From: Alphaproteobacteria bacterium
Lineage (GTDB): Bacteria > Pseudomonadota > Alphaproteobacteria > CACIAM-22H2
NCBI GenBank assembly: GCA_016793165.1
Contig: JAEULA010000065.1
Location: 62,001-126,000, forward strand
DNA: 64,000 bases
Reading direction: 5' to 3'
The notes under the pieces are model-generated. The model was not told where the DNA came from, ran no database searches, and worked only from the letters and a program-made list of their open reading frames with translations. The first letter of the stretch is position 1. Every line of letters starts with the position of its first letter. The translations under genes and the position numbers were made by a program. Shown piece by piece: positions 50,014 through 58,954 of the stretch.

Positions 50014-51164
50014 GGCTTCGCCTCGGCCCATGCCTGCATCACCTGCGCGGCGATGACAAGCTTCTGGATCTCGGTCGTGCCCTCGTAGATGCGCAGCGCG
50101 CGGATCTCGCGATACAGCGCCTCGACGCGATTTCCGGCGACGACGCCCATCCCGCCCCAGAGCTGCACGGCGTGGTCGATCACCTGCTGCGCCGTCTCGG
50201 TCGCCTGCATCTTGGCCATCGAGGCCTCGCGGGTGACGCGCGGCGCGCCGCTGTCCTTGGCCCAGGCCGCGCGATAGACGAGCAGGGCCGCGGCGTCGAT
50301 CGCGGTCGCCATCTCGGCGATCTTCGCCTGGGTGAGCTGGAAGTCCTTGAGCTTCTGGCCGAAGGCCTCGCGGGCGTGGATGCGTGCGAGCGCCTCGTCG
50401 AGCGCGCGCCGCGCGAAGCCGAGCGCGGCCGCGCCGACGGTGGCGCGGAAGACGTCGAGCGTGCCCATCGCGATCTTGAAGCCGTCGCCTTGCTTGCCGA
50501 GCAGCGCCGAGGCGGGGACGGTGCAGCGCGTGAAGCGCAGCGTCGCGAGCGGATGTGGCGCGATGACCGGGATGCGCTCGGCGATCGACAGGCCCGGCGA
50601 CGCGGCGTCGACGACGAAGGCCGAGAGCCCTCTCGCGCCCGGCGCGTCGTCCGTGCGGGCAAAGACCACGTAGTGATCGGCGATGCCGCCGTTGGAGATC
50701 CACGTCTTGGTGCCGTCGAGCACGTAGCCGTCGCCGTCGCGCCGCGCGGTCGTTCGCAGGGCCGCCACGTCGGAGCCGCCCTCGGGCTCGGACATCGCGA
50801 ACGCGGCGATCGCTTCGCCGCGGGCCACCGGCGGCAGGTAGCGGGCCCGCTGCGCGTCGCTGCCGAACAGTGCGATCGAGCCGGTCCCGAGGCCTTGCAT
50901 CGCGAAGGCGAAGTCCGCGAGGCCGTCGTGGCGCGCCAGGGTCTCGCGGATCAGGCAGAGCGTTCGCACGTCGAACCGGCCGCCGGCGGCATGCTGCAGC
51001 CACCCGTCTGCGCCGAGCCGTCGGACCAGCGCGCGGCAGGCCGCGTCGACGTCGTCGTGCGGCAGCCCGGCGAGGCTGCGCGCCGCCCAGGCATCGAGGG
51101 CCGGGACGAGGGCCCGATGGCGGTCCTCGAAGAAGGGCCAGGCGAGGAAGGAGCGGTCGGCCAT
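50010..51164 (-). CDS. Acyl-CoA dehydrogenase
   Basis: 384 residues from ATG 51164, overlapping the crotonase stop (TGATG). Conserved FAMSEPEGGSDVAAL near residue 120 (flavin-binding), TKTWISNGGIADHYVVFA (key K.WISNG), FGQKLKDFQLTQAKIAEM (key FG..L..FQ), and the C-terminal RALRIYEGTTEIQK with the catalytic Glu. FAD enzyme making an alpha,beta-unsaturated CoA ester. Second gene of the four-gene minus-strand operon. Confidence 0.92.
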   Translation of the reverse strand: MADRSFLAWPFFEDRHRALVPALDAWAARSLAGLPHDDVDAACRALVRRLGADGWLQHAAGGRFDVRTLCLIRETLARHDGLADFAFAMQGLGTGSIALFGSDAQRARYLPPVARGEAIAAFAMSEPEGGSDVAALRTTARRDGDGYVLDGTKTWISNGGIADHYVVFARTDDAPGARGLSAFVVDAASPGLSIAERIPVIAPHPLATLRFTRCTVPASALLGKQGDGFKIAMGTLDVFRATVGAAALGFARRALDEALARIHAREAFGQKLKDFQLTQAKIAEMATAIDAAALLVYRAAWAKDSGAPRVTREASMAKMQATETAQQVIDHAVQLWGGMGVVAGNRVEALYREIRALRIYEGTTEIQKLVIAAQVMQAWAEAKP

Positions 51165-51994
51165 CAATTGCCCTCGAAGCGCGGCTTCTGCTTGGCGACG
51201 AAGGCGTGGTAGGCGCGCGCGAAATCCTCGGTCTGCATGCAGATCGCCTGGGCCTGCGCCTCGGCCTCGATCGCCTGCTCCACGCCCATGTTCCATTCGT
51301 GGTCGAGCTGGCGCTTGGTCATCGCGTGCGCGAAGGTCGGCCCGTCGGCGAGGCTGCGCGCGAGGCCGGCCGCGTCGGCCTGCAGCGCGTCGGGCTCGCA
51401 GAGCCGGTTGAAGAATCCCCAGCGCTCCGCCTCCTCGCCGCCGAGGCTGCGGCCGGTGAAGAGGAGTTCCGCGGCGCGGCCTTGGCCGACGATGCGCGGC
51501 AGGATCGCGCAGGCGCCCATGTCCGCGCCTGCCAGCCCGACCCGCGTGAAGAGGAATGCGACCTTGGCGCGCGCGGTGCCCAGGCGCATGTCGCTTGCCA
51601 TCGCGACACAGGCCCCGGCACCGGCGCAGATGCCGTCGATCGCGCTGATCACGACCTGGGGACAGGCGCGGATCGCTTTTACGAGGTCGCCCGTCATGCG
51701 GGTAAAACGCAACAGATCGGGCATTTCCATGCCGACCAGCGGGCCGATGATGTCGTGCACGTCGCCGCCCGAGCAGAAATTGCCGCCGGCGCCGGTGATC
51801 ACCACCGCGCGGACGTCATCGACATAAGCGAGGTCGCGGAACATGTCGCGCAGCTCGGCATAGCTCTCGAAGGTGAGGGGGTTCTTGCGCTCCGGCCGGT
51901 TCAGGGTGACGGTCGCGACCCGGTCGGTCACCGACCACGCGACGTGGCGGGGAGCGATGCGGGCGGCGGGCAGGCGGGTCAGGAGCGAGGTCAT
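51164..51994 (-). CDS. Enoyl-CoA hydratase/isomerase family protein
   Basis: 276 residues, crotonase fold. VATVTLNRPERKNPLTFESY at the start of the fold (key LNRPE.KNPL), oxyanion-hole GGNFCSGGDVHDI near residue 70 and DGICAGAGACVAMASDMRL near residue 120. The classical catalytic glutamates of enoyl-CoA hydratase are not at their expected places (Cys/Val and Ala/Asp there), which suggests a hydrolase, isomerase or ring-handling crotonase. First gene of the aryl-CoA operon. C-terminal KRQLDHEWNMG is typical of members found with 2-aminobenzoyl-CoA genes, as far as I recall. Confidence 0.88.
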   Translation of the reverse strand: MTSLLTRLPAARIAPRHVAWSVTDRVATVTLNRPERKNPLTFESYAELRDMFRDLAYVDDVRAVVITGAGGNFCSGGDVHDIIGPLVGMEMPDLLRFTRMTGDLVKAIRACPQVVISAIDGICAGAGACVAMASDMRLGTARAKVAFLFTRVGLAGADMGACAILPRIVGQGRAAELLFTGRSLGGEEAERWGFFNRLCEPDALQADAAGLARSLADGPTFAHAMTKRQLDHEWNMGVEQAIEAEAQAQAICMQTEDFARAYHAFVAKQKPRFEGN

Positions 51995-52036
51995 GCCGCG
52001 ATTTCGACCACGAGGTGGGCGGGCGATCCAGCGATT

Positions 52037-52050
52037 CCGCAGGATTGCGG
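52037..52050. promoter_or_regulatory. Inverted repeat CCGCA-GGAT-TGCGG upstream of the aryl-CoA operon
   Basis: Arms CCGCA (52037-52041) and TGCGG (52046-52050), 43 bases before the crotonase ATG, in the 141-base divergent gap. Possible regulator site for the operon; no clear -35/-10 pair was seen nearby. Confidence 0.35.
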
Positions 52051-52135
52051 TCCCGGAGGCCGCGGAGCCCTCGCTCCCTTAACCGCCGTCCGGTAGACTT
52101 TCCGACATCTGGATCCCAACCCCGAGGAATCGTCG

Positions 52136-52411
52136 ATGCCGGCGCCCAGTGCCCTGTTCTTCATTGCGACCGCCGCCGCCTCCACCGTCGCCGGCGGCGT
52201 CGGACTCCAGGAAACGAACCAGCCGGCCTGGTTCGGTTCGTCGGTCCGGATCGAGAAGCTCTACACACAGGGCGACAAGGTCGTCGCCACCCCGATCCTG
52301 AGCGTCGCCGAAGCCAACGAGAAATGTCCGAAAGGCTATGCGGTTCGCCGGGAAGGACGCGAGCAACGCGGCGCCGACGTCTACCTGACCTGGACGCTCA
52401 ACTGCTATTGA
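52136..52411 (+). CDS. Small exported hypothetical protein (91 aa)
   Basis: 91 residues with a signal-like N-terminus (ALFFIATAAASTVAGGVG). GAGGAAT lies 6 bases before ATG 52136. The mature part has two Cys (ANEKCPKGYAV and the C-terminal NCY) that could form one disulfide. Coding composition is plausible and the start signal is good. I do not recognise the family. It stands alone on the plus strand between two minus-strand operons. Confidence 0.6.
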   Translation: MPAPSALFFIATAAASTVAGGVGLQETNQPAWFGSSVRIEKLYTQGDKVVATPILSVAEANEKCPKGYAVRREGREQRGADVYLTWTLNCY

Positions 52412-52509
52412 CACGCCTGCACTGACGGCGGCGGCAGGGCGCCGTCGGTCAGCGGCGCGTCCACGCAACCGGCGGCCGGACCCCGACGGGGGCGGCCGTA
52501 GGCGTTCAA

Positions 52510-52566
52510 CCGTTTAGGCGGAGGCTTTGCGTTCAGGCGACGGCCTTGCGTTCAGGCGAAGGCCTT
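52510..52566. repeat. Three tandem 19-bp repeats at the 3' end of the Lrp-domain gene
   Basis: Read on the minus strand: AAGGCCTTCGCCTGAACGC (52566-52548), AAGGCCGTCGCCTGAACGC (52547-52529) and AAAGCCTCCGCCTAAACGG (52528-52510). The first copy holds the last codons and stop of the gene. The next two reproduce the Lys-Ala-x-Ala-stop segment in the untranslated region with growing divergence. Confidence 0.75.
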
Positions 52567-52791
52567 GAAGGTGATGAGGGTGAACGTGTCCTTCACCCCA
52601 GGCAGCTTCTGGACGCCCATGACGAAGTGCCCGATATCCTGTTCGTCGGTCAGGTAGCACTTCATCAATAGGTCGTACTGGCCTGAAATCGAATGGACTT
52701 CCGAGACCTGCTCGATCGACTGCACGGCGTGGTCGGCGACCTCGTAGGCGCGACCCAGGTCGCATTTCACCATGATGAAGATCGTCTGCAT
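52552..52791 (-). CDS. Stand-alone Lrp/AsnC ligand-binding (RAM) domain protein
   Basis: 79 residues, only the RAM half of an Lrp/AsnC regulator: IMVKCDLGRAYEVADHAVQ, the EVHSISGQYDLLMKCY core (key SISGQYDLL) and LPGVKDTFTLITFKAF. No helix-turn-helix. Such stand-alone domains form oligomers that sense amino acids and may interact with full Lrp proteins. It starts 19 bases after the rhlE stop on the same strand, so it is probably part of that transcript. The stop codon is inside a triplicated 19-base repeat. Confidence 0.87.
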   Translation of the reverse strand: MQTIFIMVKCDLGRAYEVADHAVQSIEQVSEVHSISGQYDLLMKCYLTDEQDIGHFVMGVQKLPGVKDTFTLITFKAFA

Positions 52792-52810
52792 GACGGCTCC
52801 CTCGGGCTGA

Positions 52811-54361
<1,551 letters not shown>

Positions 54362-54399
54362 CGTCCTGAGGACTGCCTTTCAGCGCGAGGCGGGCGACG

Positions 54400-54432
54400 C
54401 GATCCGACCGGATCGAGGATCGATCCGACCGG
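54400..54432. repeat. 12-bp direct repeats in the rhlE leader
   Basis: CGATCCGACCGG occurs at 54400-54411 and 54421-54432, 21 bases apart (two helical turns). They lie between the rhlE ATG (54361) and the predicted promoter, inside the transcribed leader. Possible protein or RNA-binding sites. Confidence 0.5.
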
Positions 54433-54456
54433 GTCCGCAACCCGGCTCAATGCGAA

Positions 54457-54487
54457 GGGGCCGCGCTACGCGTGATAGCCCGGCCCC
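54457..54487. promoter_or_regulatory. Leader hairpin upstream of rhlE
   Basis: Arms GGGGCCG (54457-54463) and CGGCCCC (54481-54487) with a 17-base loop. It begins a few bases after the predicted transcription start of the minus-strand rhlE promoter. No T tract follows, so it is probably a structured 5' leader, not a terminator. Confidence 0.5.
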
Positions 54488-54503
54488 CTCAGAAAACGCG
54501 CGG

Positions 54504-54531
54504 ATTATCGGCAGAATCGGCGTCAAGTCAA
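54504..54531 (-). promoter_or_regulatory. Candidate sigma70 promoter of rhlE
   Basis: Minus strand TTGACT (54531-54526), 16-base spacer, GATAAT (54509-54504), one of the best -35/-10 pairs in the window. It implies a leader of about 136 bases before ATG 54361. Confidence 0.6.
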
Positions 54532-54581
54532 CGCAACCGAGCATGGCATCCGCGGGTCCTTCGGGGGTAGCTTCCGCCGCC

Positions 54582-55127
54582 ATGATCCTTCGCGCCGACA
54601 GCTCGATCCTGATCGTGATCGACGTGCAGGCACGGCTCCTGCCCGCGGTGGCGGAGCCGGCCGCCACGGTCCGGCGCGTCGCCCTGCTGATGACGGCGGC
54701 TCGCCGCCTGGGCGTGCCGATGCTGGTGACCGAGCAGTATCCACAGGGCCTGGGGCCCACCGTGCCCGAGCTGGCCGCCTTGGCGACCCCGGAGGAAACG
54801 GTGGCGAAGATCCATTTCTCCTGCGCGGCCGAGCCGGCGGTCCGGACCCAGCTTGGGCTGATGGCCCCGCGACGACAGGCCGTGCTGTGCGGGACGGAGA
54901 CCCATGTCTGCGTGCTGCAATCGGCCTTCGGCCTGCGCGACGCCGGCTGGGAGGTGTTCGTGGCGGCGGACGCCGTCGCGTCGCGCAAGCCGATCGACCA
55001 CGGCACGGGGCTCGAGCGCATGGGCCGTGCCGGCATCGGCCTCGTGACCGCCGAGATGGTGGTGTTCGAGTGGCTGGCGCGCGCCGCGACGCCGGAGTTC
55101 CGCGACCTCTCGCGCCTGATCAAATGA
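54582..55127 (+). CDS. Isochorismatase family cysteine hydrolase
   Basis: 181 residues from ATG 54582 (ATG 54543 in frame is possible). Catalytic triad positions are visible: Asp in ILIVIDVQARLLP, Lys in VAKIHFSC and Cys in GTETHVCVLQSAF. TEQYPQGLGPTV is typical of the YcaC/nicotinamidase-like branch. Likely amidase or isochorismatase-like hydrolase of unknown substrate. The stop overlaps the next start (ATGA). Confidence 0.88.
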   Translation: MILRADSSILIVIDVQARLLPAVAEPAATVRRVALLMTAARRLGVPMLVTEQYPQGLGPTVPELAALATPEETVAKIHFSCAAEPAVRTQLGLMAPRRQAVLCGTETHVCVLQSAFGLRDAGWEVFVAADAVASRKPIDHGTGLERMGRAGIGLVTAEMVVFEWLARAATPEFRDLSRLIK

Positions 55128-55822
55128 CCCGGCCCGAGCTGATCCTGCTGCCGGGCCTGCTGTGCGACGCCGCGCTCTGGGCGCCGCAGCGCGACGGGTT
55201 GAACGACGTCGCCGACATTCGGATCGGCGACCTCACGCAGACGGACAGCATCGCCGCGATGGCGGCCCGGGTGCTCGCGGATGCGCCGGAGCGCTTCGCC
55301 CTCGCCGGCCTGTCGATGGGCGGCTACGTCGCCTTCGAGATCATGCGCCGGGCGCCCGCGCGGGTGACGCGGCTGGCGCTGCTCGATACCTCGGCGAGGC
55401 CCGACGCGCCGGAGCGCCTGCAGCAGCGCCGCGACCTGATCCGGCTGGCGCAGACCGGCGAGTTCCGCGGCGTCACGCCGCGCCTGCTGCCCCAATGGGT
55501 GCATCCGGAGAACATGAAGGACCCGGAGCTGGTCGCGACCGTGACGGCGATGACCCAGCGGGTCGGACGCGACGTCTTCATCCGACAGCAGACCGCAATC
55601 ATGGGCCGGCCGGACTCGCGGCCGGGCCTCGTGCAGATCAGGGTGCCGACGCTCGTCCTGTGCGGACGACAGGACCAGGCGACGCCGGTCGAGTTGGCGC
55701 GCGAGATCGCGGCCGACATTCCCAATGCGCGCCTCGAGGTGATCGAGCAGTGCGGGCATCTCTCGACCCTCGAGAAGCCGGCGGCCGTCAATCGCGCCCT
55801 GCGCCAGTGGCTCGCGGCATGA
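55124..55822 (+). CDS. Alpha/beta hydrolase
   Basis: 232 residues. Oxyanion LLPGLLCDAALW near the N-terminus, nucleophile elbow GLSMGGY near residue 65, acid in LCGRQDQATPVE near residue 187 and His in EQCGHLSTLEKP near residue 210. Small cytoplasmic esterase or lactonase of unknown substrate. Middle gene of an isochorismatase, hydrolase and GNAT trio joined by ATGA overlaps. Confidence 0.88.
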   Translation: MTRPELILLPGLLCDAALWAPQRDGLNDVADIRIGDLTQTDSIAAMAARVLADAPERFALAGLSMGGYVAFEIMRRAPARVTRLALLDTSARPDAPERLQQRRDLIRLAQTGEFRGVTPRLLPQWVHPENMKDPELVATVTAMTQRVGRDVFIRQQTAIMGRPDSRPGLVQIRVPTLVLCGRQDQATPVELAREIAADIPNARLEVIEQCGHLSTLEKPAAVNRALRQWLAA

Positions 55823-56787
55823 CCGCGGCGCGCTTCCGCGACGCGACGGCGGCCGACGTGCCGGCGCTGACGGCGCTCAACGACCCCGCCGTGCCGGCGG
55901 TCAACGTCATCGCCGACGAGGTGTGGCACCGCTTCGTCGCCGGCGAGGCGCTGGTGCGCGTGGTCGACGGGCCCGGCGGCGGGCTCGATGCGATGCTCGT
56001 CGCGCTGCAGCCGGGGCGCCGCTACGGCTCGCTGAACTACGCATGGTACCAGCGCAAGATGCCGCTCTTCACCTATGTCGACCGCATCGTGGTCGCGCCG
56101 GCGCGGCGCGGCGGCGGCCTCGGCCGCGCGGCCTATGTCGACCTGGTCGCGCGCGCGCCGGACGACAGGCCGATCGTCTGCGAAGTGAATCTCGATCCCC
56201 CGAACGACGCCTCGCTCGCGTTCCACGGCTCGATGGGGTTCCGCGAGATCGCCGTCTTCGATCCCGAACCCGGGAAGCGGGTCGCCATGCTCGCCCGCCG
56301 GCCCGACGGCGCGACCGATCCGTCCTGGCCGGGACCCGACGACGGTTGCACGCTCGAGCTGGCGAGGTCCGAAACGGCCGGCGACGTCGCATCCTGCGCC
56401 GGGGCGTTGCAGGCCGAGCTCGGCGGCGCGGCCGCGCCCGCCGACCTCATCTTGCGCGAAGCGATCGCCGCTGGGGACATCGTCGCGTTGATCGCGCGCG
56501 ACGGCGACGGCCGTGCGGTCGGTACCGTCGTCCTCGCCGGCAGCGCATCGAGCGCGGCGGGCGGCGCCATCGGCGAGATCCAGGCGCTCTACGTCGCGCC
56601 GTTGCTGCGCTCGCGCCGCCTCGGGTCACGTCTGGTCGCAGCCGCGCGTCGCGTGGCGAAGTCGCGCGGCTGGCGGGGGCTCGAGGCCGGCGCGCCGTCG
56701 GGAGCGCTGCGCCCGCGCGGCGATGCGTTCTTCCGGGCCAACGGCTTCGGCGCGATCGGCACCCGGCTGCACTACGCGGTCAGCTGA
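55819..56787 (+). CDS. Tandem GNAT acetyltransferase (two-domain fusion)
   Basis: 322 residues. Domain 1 (about 1-165) starts RFRDATAADVPALTALN and has the acetyl-CoA loop VAPARRGGGLGRAAY and SLAFHGSMGFREIAVF. Domain 2 (about 180-322) has the motif IQALYVAPLLRSRRLGSRLVAAAR (key YVAP..R...G.RL) and FFRANGF. Both domains retain the R/Q-x-x-G-x-G/A-like loop to different degrees. It overlaps the hydrolase stop (ATGA). Substrate unknown. Confidence 0.87.
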   Translation: MTAARFRDATAADVPALTALNDPAVPAVNVIADEVWHRFVAGEALVRVVDGPGGGLDAMLVALQPGRRYGSLNYAWYQRKMPLFTYVDRIVVAPARRGGGLGRAAYVDLVARAPDDRPIVCEVNLDPPNDASLAFHGSMGFREIAVFDPEPGKRVAMLARRPDGATDPSWPGPDDGCTLELARSETAGDVASCAGALQAELGGAAAPADLILREAIAAGDIVALIARDGDGRAVGTVVLAGSASSAAGGAIGEIQALYVAPLLRSRRLGSRLVAAARRVAKSRGWRGLEAGAPSGALRPRGDAFFRANGFGAIGTRLHYAVS

Positions 56788-56797
56788 GCCCGTCGTC

Positions 56798-57880
56798 TCA
56801 CGCCCAGGCCAGGGCCGGCCGGACTTCGCTCGCGAGCAGCGAGAGCGAGTCGAGGACCCTGCGCCGATCGCCGAACTCGATGGCCAGGGCGACGACCCCC
56901 GTGAACGGGCCGACCTCGTCGCGCAGCGACTGCAGCCGCTCAGCGACGCGCGCCGGCGACCCGTAGATCGCGAATTCGCGCAGCGCGTATTCCGGCGTGA
57001 TCGCATCGTCGGGCAGGGTCTTGTCGGTCTTGAGCATGCCGATCTGGCCGGCGCGCCGGAGCAGCCCGAGCAGGTAGCGCCAGAAGTCGTAGTAGGGGCC
57101 GGCGGGATCCTCGACATAGGCGCGCGCCTCGGCGTCGTCGCGCGCGACGTGGATCACGCGGGCGACCCGCCATGCCGACGGATCGGGCCGGCGCCCGGCG
57201 GACTCGCAGCCGGCGAGATAGGCCGCCCAATGGCTCTTGATGCTGGCGCGCGTGCAGAAATGCGCCGAGATGAACTGCCAGCCCCGGGCGCCGGCGAGAC
57301 GGACGCTGCCCGAGGACGGGCTCGCCGCCGACACGGCCATCGGCGGATGCGGGCGCTGGTGGGGCTTGAGGATCGCGCCGACACCAAGCTCGGGCACGAC
57401 GAAGTCCTTGAGCGAGATGTCCCAATGCTTTCCGTGCAGCTCGTAGGGACCGTCGCTCGCCCACAGGCGCGCGATCATGTCCGCGGATTCCACCATCATC
57501 GAGGCGCGCTCGGCGCCGTCCGTGCGCTTGAACAGCTCGAAGTCGCTCGGCAACCCGCCGGTGCTGATGCCGAAGGTGAAACGCCCCTGGGCGAGGTGGT
57601 CGAGCAGTGCCGCGTGCGCGGCGACGACCGCGGGATGCTGGTTCGGCAGGTTGATGACGCCGGTGCAAAGCCGGATGCGCTTCGTGCGCGCGATGAGGTT
57701 GGCGAGGAAGATGAAGGGCGAGGTGATCGGCTCGCTCGGCGCCGAGTAGTGCTCGCCGACCCAGAACTCGTCGAAGCCGACCTGGTCCGCATGAACAGCC
57801 GTGTCGACGTCGTCCAGCAGGGCGCGATGCACGTCCCGCCGCGGATCGTGGTACGGCATCATGAACAGGCCCAGCGTCAT
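56798..57880 (-). CDS. LLM class flavin-dependent oxidoreductase (luciferase-like)
   Basis: 360 residues. DEFWVGEHYSAPSEPITSPFIFLANL (key FWVGEHY, SP..FLA) near residue 38, FGISTGGLPSDFELF near residue 103, and HPPMAVSAASPSSGSVRLAGARGW (key S..S....A...GW) near residue 180 are typical of two-component flavin monooxygenases. It needs reduced flavin from a reductase encoded elsewhere. A candidate IclR operator lies directly downstream of its promoter, so it is probably part of the same regulon as the TRAP operon. Confidence 0.9.
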   Translation of the reverse strand: MTLGLFMMPYHDPRRDVHRALLDDVDTAVHADQVGFDEFWVGEHYSAPSEPITSPFIFLANLIARTKRIRLCTGVINLPNQHPAVVAAHAALLDHLAQGRFTFGISTGGLPSDFELFKRTDGAERASMMVESADMIARLWASDGPYELHGKHWDISLKDFVVPELGVGAILKPHQRPHPPMAVSAASPSSGSVRLAGARGWQFISAHFCTRASIKSHWAAYLAGCESAGRRPDPSAWRVARVIHVARDDAEARAYVEDPAGPYYDFWRYLLGLLRRAGQIGMLKTDKTLPDDAITPEYALREFAIYGSPARVAERLQSLRDEVGPFTGVVALAIEFGDRRRVLDSLSLLASEVRPALAWA

Positions 57881-57901
57881 GGCGTTCCCCCTCGTTCTCT
57901 A

Positions 57902-57920
57902 TGCGGAACCGAGTTCTGCA
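57902..57920. promoter_or_regulatory. Candidate IclR operator before the LLM gene
   Basis: TGCGGAACCGAGTTCTGCA: 8-base arms (57902-57909 and 57913-57920) with one mismatch around three bases. It sits 3-21 bases after the predicted start site, a repressing position. Half-sites GAAC/GTTC are shared with the element at 58913-58928 on the other side of the IclR gene. Confidence 0.5.
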
Positions 57921-57929
57921 TTTGAGACG

Positions 57930-57959
57930 ATTAGAATGGGCCGTCGGCGAGGCTGTCAA
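57930..57959 (-). promoter_or_regulatory. Candidate sigma70 promoter of the LLM gene
   Basis: Minus strand TTGACA (57959-57954), 18-base spacer, TCTAAT (57935-57930); both hexamers are close to consensus. It lies between the IclR stop (57994) and the LLM start, so the LLM gene has its own promoter. Confidence 0.6.
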
Positions 57960-57993
57960 TCCGGGTGACGCGCCGCCTCCCGGGCGGCGGCGG

Positions 57994-58851
57994 TCACGGC
58001 CGCGGAAAGTCGATCGGCGGGCGGCCGTCGATCGTGGCGTGGACGGCGTTCACGGCCCGGGCGAGCGCCGCGGCGACCTCGGCCTCGCGGCCGTCGAGGG
58101 CGCCGGTGCGCGCGGCGCAGCTCGCGATCAGCACGACGTCGCCCGCGCGATCGAAGATCGGCAGCGCCAGCGTGACGAAGCCCTCGACGAACTCGCCGCT
58201 GCTGCGCACGCAGCCGCGTGCGCGGGCCGCATCGAGATCCCGCTCGAGCGTGGGCCGATCCATGATCGTGGTCTTGGTGTGCTGCACCGGCTGCCAGATC
58301 GACAACGCCGCCTCGCGCGCGGCCGGCGCGAGCCAGGCGAGCCGCGCCTTGAACTGCGCTGCGGCGGTCGGCGGGAACCGGTAGCCGACCGGGGCCGCCG
58401 AGACCGTCGGATCGGGATAATGCGCGGTGTGGACGACGAGGAACGAGCCGTCGGCGATCGGCTCGCACACGGTGCAGGGCAGGCCGATCTCGTCCGCGAG
58501 GCGGTCGATGGCCGGCCGCACGATCGGAAGATGCGGGTGCGAGAGGAGTGCCGCCGTGCTGTCCGCGGCGAGCGCGGGTCCGAGGCGATAGAGCCGTGTC
58601 GGCGGGTCGTAGACGATCCACGCGTGGTCGGCGAGCGTCCGGAGGATGTTGTAGCAGTGGCTGCGGGTGATCCGCAGCGTGTCCGAGATATCGGACAGCG
58701 CGGCGCCGGCGGAACTGCGGCCGTTGAGCAGGCGGATCACGGCGATCGCCTTGGCGACGGCCGGCACGGATTGCGGCTTGATCTCGATGACGTTGGCGGC
58801 AAGGGGCCGGGCCGGGCGGCGGGGACGGGCGACGGCGCGGCGACGGGGCAT
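57994..58851 (-). CDS. IclR family transcriptional regulator
   Basis: 285 residues. Basic N-terminal tail rich in Arg/Pro (residues 1-17), then the winged helix-turn-helix (about 28-92: VPAVAKAIAVIRLLN, LSDISDTLRITRSHCYNILRTL). The effector domain follows (about 105-285: RPAIDRLADEIGLPCTVCEP, GYRFPPTAAAQFKARLAW, SGEFVEGFVTLALPIFD). Divergent from the TRAP operon and upstream of the LLM gene. Likely represses one or both and responds to the transported acid; that role is inferred from layout. Confidence 0.9.
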   Translation of the reverse strand: MPRRRAVARPRRPARPLAANVIEIKPQSVPAVAKAIAVIRLLNGRSSAGAALSDISDTLRITRSHCYNILRTLADHAWIVYDPPTRLYRLGPALAADSTAALLSHPHLPIVRPAIDRLADEIGLPCTVCEPIADGSFLVVHTAHYPDPTVSAAPVGYRFPPTAAAQFKARLAWLAPAAREAALSIWQPVQHTKTTIMDRPTLERDLDAARARGCVRSSGEFVEGFVTLALPIFDRAGDVVLIASCAARTGALDGREAEVAAALARAVNAVHATIDGRPPIDFPRP

Positions 58852-58866
58852 GGCGGATCCGGCGGC

Positions 58867-58895
58867 TTGACAACGGGGCGGCGCTACTCTTCAGT
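58867..58895 (+). promoter_or_regulatory. Candidate promoter of the TRAP operon
   Basis: TTGACA (58867-58872), 17-base spacer, TTCAGT (58890-58895). The -35 is perfect, the -10 weak, consistent with a regulated promoter. The inverted repeat at 58913-58928 lies just downstream. Confidence 0.4.
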
Positions 58896-58912
58896 TTCGC
58901 CAGCAGAAGGTT

Positions 58913-58928
58913 GTTCTATCCAAAGAAC
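58913..58928. promoter_or_regulatory. Candidate IclR operator before the TRAP operon
   Basis: GTTCT (58913-58917), 6-base spacer, AGAAC (58924-58928), in the 103-base gap between divergent iclR and TRAP genes and 26 bases before the DctP ATG. Same half-site type as the site at 57902-57920. Confidence 0.5.
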
Positions 58929-58954
58929 GCCCTGCGCTCAACGGGGAGGGAACC

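Noticed and set aside
54457..54487. GGGGCCG/CGGCCCC hairpin as an intrinsic terminator
   Set aside because: No T tract follows on either strand and it lies inside the predicted rhlE leader.
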